In this document: piece after piece, positions 61,417 to 64,000 of the stretch
Layout: every line of letters starts with the position of its first letter
Numbering within the stretch: the first letter of the stretch is position 1
NCBI GenBank assembly: GCA_021324935.1
Contig: JAJPIE010000049.1
Coordinates: 62,001 to 126,000, forward strand
DNA: 64,000 nt
Direction: 5' to 3'
Source of the DNA: Acidobacteriota bacterium
Lineage (GTDB): Bacteria > Acidobacteriota > Terriglobia > Acidiferrales > UBA7541
The notes under the pieces: generated by a model
What the model saw: the letters and a program-made list of their open reading frames with translations, nothing else
Databases searched by the model: none
What the model was told of the DNA's origin: nothing
Position numbers and translations under genes: made by a program

Positions 61417-64000
61417 TTACGGCTTCGCTGCCGGGCCCTTATCAAATCCCGCCGCGATCTGTTGCAGCCGTTCGCGCAGCGTATCTCCGAACTTCGCGAA
61501 GACTTCGGAAGAGGCCTCGCGCAGCCGCTCTTCCGCCGCCGCCGCAATCTGCGCAATTACGTCCTTCGACTGATGCTGTAAGGTCGCCACGGTTGCCACC
61601 ATCCAGGAATTCGCGATATTTTCCAGCCGTCCGCGGAAGTCCACCACGGCTTCGTCGCTCATCTTGTGGAAACCGCCGCGCACCTCTTCCTGCTGCGCGG
61701 CGGTCATGCGCTTCCACGAATCCCAAAGTGCCTGGAACTCGCCCTGCACCTTTTGCCGCGATTCCTTCAGTCCTTTTTCAACCGTCGATTCCAGGTTGCC
61801 CTGGAATCGACGCAGGAAGTCCTCCTGCTGCATGGTCGTCTTGTAGTTGAGTTCTTCCCTTGCCGCATCCAGGCGCTCCCGCGACTGTTCCACGGTCTTT
61901 TGCATCAGCTCCACGAAGCCTTCCAGCTCTTGGCGCGCGTTGCGCTGGATTTCGTCCGTGAACGCCGCGGATGTCGTGTCCGCCGCCTCCGCGAACAGCC
62001 GGCGCACGCGCTCGAACGAGCCGCGCACCATGTCTTCCAGTTGCTGATGGCTCTGCTCGACGTAACTCCGGCTGGCGTGGCTTAGCTCGCTGGCAAACAG
62101 CCCGGAAATCTCGCCGGCCTTGTCCCGCAGCAGGTTCCCCGCGTTCTCGACCAATTTTTCCGTCGAATTATGCAACTGCGTCTGCGCCTTTTTCTCGTAC
62201 CACTCCGCGGACTTGAACATCTCTTCCATCGTGTGGTGTTTCAGGTCCACGGCTTTGCTCTCGAGCTCTTCCATGTGCCGCGCGGTGATCCCTTGCGCCG
62301 ATTCGTTCAGCAGGGCTTCCACGCTTCCCAAGTTCTCCCGGAAGCGGGCCAGCGAGTCCGCGAACGCCTCGTCCGCCGCGCTGCGGATGCGATCCTGCTG
62401 CATGGTCATCGCCGCATCCAGCAGCGAACGTCCTCCGGCAAGCCGGTGCACGGCTTCTTCGGTCCGTGTAATGTGCGGCTGCACCATGGATTCCACCTGT
62501 TGCTCGAATTTCGCCAGGGCCTCGCTGTTTGCCGCTTCAAAACTGTCGCGGATGCGAGCGTGGATCTCTTCAAACAGTTTGTCCGATTGCCGGTGCAATT
62601 CGTTACGGTGCAGGCTCAGGACGTCGTCGAGCTGCGACTGGAATCCACCGATGGCTTGCTGCTGCACGGTTTCGATGCGCGATGCGAATTGTTCCAAGCG
62701 TTCCGTCGCCTGATTCGCGCGCTCCAGGGTTTCTTCCAGTTGTCGCGTTTTTTCGGCCAGCGATTCCGAAAGGCCCGCGCTTTGCGACTGGCTTTCCCGC
62801 TTCAGTTGCTCGCGGAAGTTCTGCGCCTGCTCTTGCAGCGCCGCGGTCGCCTGTTGCTGTGCCACGCCCAGATCATGGGTCACCTGCTCGCGCAGAGCGT
62901 TTTGAGCTTCGGCGAAGGTGCTGCTCACCTTCTGCTGAATTTCATTCAGCACCGCGCCCAGAGAATCCTTTTGCGCCACCGCAAACTGTTCGCGCCGCCG
63001 CGACTCTTCTTCCGCCTCTTGTTTTGCCGATTCCAGGCGCGCTGCAATGTGCGACTCCACCTGCTCTGCCTGAGTCCGCAGCTTCGCCGCGGCTTCCTCC
63101 GCCTGCGCGCACAACGTTTGCAGGATTTCCTGCGCGCTGGCGAGTTGCTTTTCGTGTTGTTCGCGCTGGACGGCGCCCTCGCGCGCCAGGTGCGCGGTCA
63201 ATTCGTGGGTCAGTTGCTCAAGTTGCGGCGCCAGCCAGCGCGGCAGCTCATTCTTCAGCGATTCCGCCGCGGCCGCTTGCGCCGTGCGCGCCCGCGCCTC
63301 GGTCTCTTCCTGGATCGATCCGATGGCTTGAGCCGTTTGGCGCGCCACTTCATCCCGGAAGCCCGCGTACTTCTGTTCCCACTCTTCGGCGCTCAGCCGA
63401 CGTTCGGCTGCCACCGATTGCGCCGCGGCCTCTTTCGCTGCTGCGTGAATCTGTTGCTTCGCGTCTGCCAGCAATCGCGCCACTTGGCGCGCCAGCTGCA
63501 GCGAAGCATCCGTTGTGCTGGCCGGGGCAGGGAATACCCGCACATTGTCTGGCGTTGCTACTCCCGGCTCTGCTTCCACCAGGGGCAGCGGAGCTTCGCC
63601 GGGCGGCAAGCCGATGCTCGGCGGCAAATCCATCGGCGAAGCCGGATTCGAAACAAATTTGCTCTCTTCAGGAAAAGCGAACCAGTCATCCGGAGGAAAC
63701 CCAATGCCCCACGCGTTGCCGGCCTCTTCCAGTTCCAGCGCCACCTGAAATAACTGGCGCACCGTCCGCGGCCGCTGGATCCACGCCACCTTGCCCCGCA
63801 CACGCCGCGGCGGATGGCCTTGTTCCGGATGTGGGATCTCCAGGTTCACCCACATGTTTTTCAGGACGTAGTGTTTCGATTGGTAGCGGCAGCCGTGGCA
63901 GTTGATGATCAGCGTCGAGGTGCGCTCGGAAAATGGCCGCCCCAGCGCATCAACGCCTGTCACCTGCAACGGCACAGCCTGCACGATGCGCGTGCTCCGT
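61417..64000 (-). CDS. PilZ-like domain plus long coiled coil (5' end outside window)
   Basis: At least 860 residues. The first visible part (RSTRIVQAVPLQVTGVDALG, then NCHGCRYQSKHYVLKN and WGIGFPPDDW) resembles a PilZ-type c-di-GMP-binding fold and is open to the window edge; GTG 63984 lies within it and is unlikely to be the real start. From about residue 160 onward the protein is an almost unbroken Ala/Gln/Glu-rich coiled coil with Gln-rich heptads, to a short Pro/Lys tail. It could be a signalling scaffold or chemoreceptor-like rod. No other domain is visible. Confidence 0.72.
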   Translation of the reverse strand, partial: RSTRIVQAVPLQVTGVDALGRPFSERTSTLIINCHGCRYQSKHYVLKNMWVNLEIPHPEQGHPPRRVRGKVAWIQRPRTVRQLFQVALELEEAGNAWGIGFPPDDWFAFPEESKFVSNPASPMDLPPSIGLPPGEAPLPLVEAEPGVATPDNVRVFPAPASTTDASLQLARQVARLLADAKQQIHAAAKEAAAQSVAAERRLSAEEWEQKYAGFRDEVARQTAQAIGSIQEETEARARTAQAAAAESLKNELPRWLAPQLEQLTHELTAHLAREGAVQREQHEKQLASAQEILQTLCAQAEEAAAKLRTQAEQVESHIAARLESAKQEAEEESRRREQFAVAQKDSLGAVLNEIQQKVSSTFAEAQNALREQVTHDLGVAQQQATAALQEQAQNFREQLKRESQSQSAGLSESLAEKTRQLEETLERANQATERLEQFASRIETVQQQAIGGFQSQLDDVLSLHRNELHRQSDKLFEEIHARIRDSFEAANSEALAKFEQQVESMVQPHITRTEEAVHRLAGGRSLLDAAMTMQQDRIRSAADEAFADSLARFRENLGSVEALLNESAQGITARHMEELESKAVDLKHHTMEEMFKSAEWYEKKAQTQLHNSTEKLVENAGNLLRDKAGEISGLFASELSHASRSYVEQSHQQLEDMVRGSFERVRRLFAEAADTTSAAFTDEIQRNARQELEGFVELMQKTVEQSRERLDAAREELNYKTTMQQEDFLRRFQGNLESTVEKGLKESRQKVQGEFQALWDSWKRMTAAQQEEVRGGFHKMSDEAVVDFRGRLENIANSWMVATVATLQHQSKDVIAQIAAAAEERLREASSEVFAKFGDTLRERLQQIAAGFDKGPAAKP

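Noticed and set aside
62170..63905. two long open frames (527 and 458 codons) opposite the coiled-coil gene
   Set aside because: They mirror the repetitive Ala/Gln/Glu codons of the minus-strand gene and have Arg/Leu- and Pro/Arg-rich low-complexity products.

Overview
The window reads as chromosomal DNA of a diderm soil bacterium, most likely an acidobacterium (Acidobacteriota, class Terriglobia-like). This is an inference. It rests on moderately high GC, lpxB and a TonB-dependent receptor with a carboxypeptidase-like N-terminal domain, a Ser/Thr kinase fused to a TolB-like domain and TPRs, a DUF2911 protein, and many exported proteins of unknown role. No rRNA, tRNA, CRISPR array, insertion sequence or phage gene was seen. 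Genes are dense and mostly in short operons with 4-bp start/stop overlaps.

Layout. 0-5.6 kb: end of a CopD-like membrane protein, a tract of degenerate 7-bp repeats, nicotinamidase, a TlpA-like thioredoxin, a glycosyltransferase, then a pterin operon (two tandem PTPS/QueD paralogues and folE) and an exported methyltransferase. 5.7-7.3 kb: a CGNR regulator divergent from an EamA exporter, with a perfect 12-bp inverted repeat placed symmetrically between them. 7.4-12 kb: the kinase-TPR protein, a small Lys-rich protein with its own promoter followed by a SagB-type dehydrogenase, and a DUF2911 protein. 12.2-15.8 kb: rpsO, pnp (hairpin leader and strong terminator) and a CADD-type pABA synthase homologue.

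16-30.2 kb is the most coherent region, a peptidoglycan-recycling supercluster: murQ-murA; divergently an AmgK-like sugar kinase fused to a RapZ C-terminal domain, then murU; a secreted NagZ fused to an AmiE-like serine hydrolase; divergently NamZ (DUF1343); then an APC permease, a sodium:solute symporter (MurT-like) and a BadF-type amino-sugar kinase (MurK-like). Both known fates of MurNAc are encoded side by side: return to UDP-MurNAc (AmgK/MurU) and catabolism (kinase/MurQ).

30.2-37.4 kb: a fluoride riboswitch with an intrinsic terminator controls crcB-DUF190-MFS; a probable copper-uptake operon follows (Cys/His-rich exported protein, TonB receptor, CusF-SCO1 fusion lipoprotein). 37.6-44.8 kb: a fused 2-oxoacid dehydrogenase E1, a PspC protein, DoxX, and a tightly coupled pfkA-SH3b-hypothetical-OCD operon. 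44.9-49.3 kb: a frameshifted Fis-type HTH remnant, then a TetR regulator with a near-perfect palindromic operator over its own promoter, and an acyl-CoA operon (two crotonases, a Mug-type DNA glycosylase, a PaaA/BoxB-like diiron protein).

49.3-52 kb: a 38-aa membrane peptide overlapping a rhodanese gene, followed by an ArsC-family gene in which an in-frame TGA replaces the catalytic Cys codon and is followed by a bacterial SECIS-like hairpin. This is a probable selenoprotein that ordinary gene calling truncates. Then come a macro-domain protein and a MidA-type methyltransferase. 52-64 kb (minus strand): an M1-family protein that has lost its zinc site, lpxB, two MsbA-like ABC half-transporters with a lipoprotein, two unknown proteins, and a long coiled-coil protein running off the window edge.
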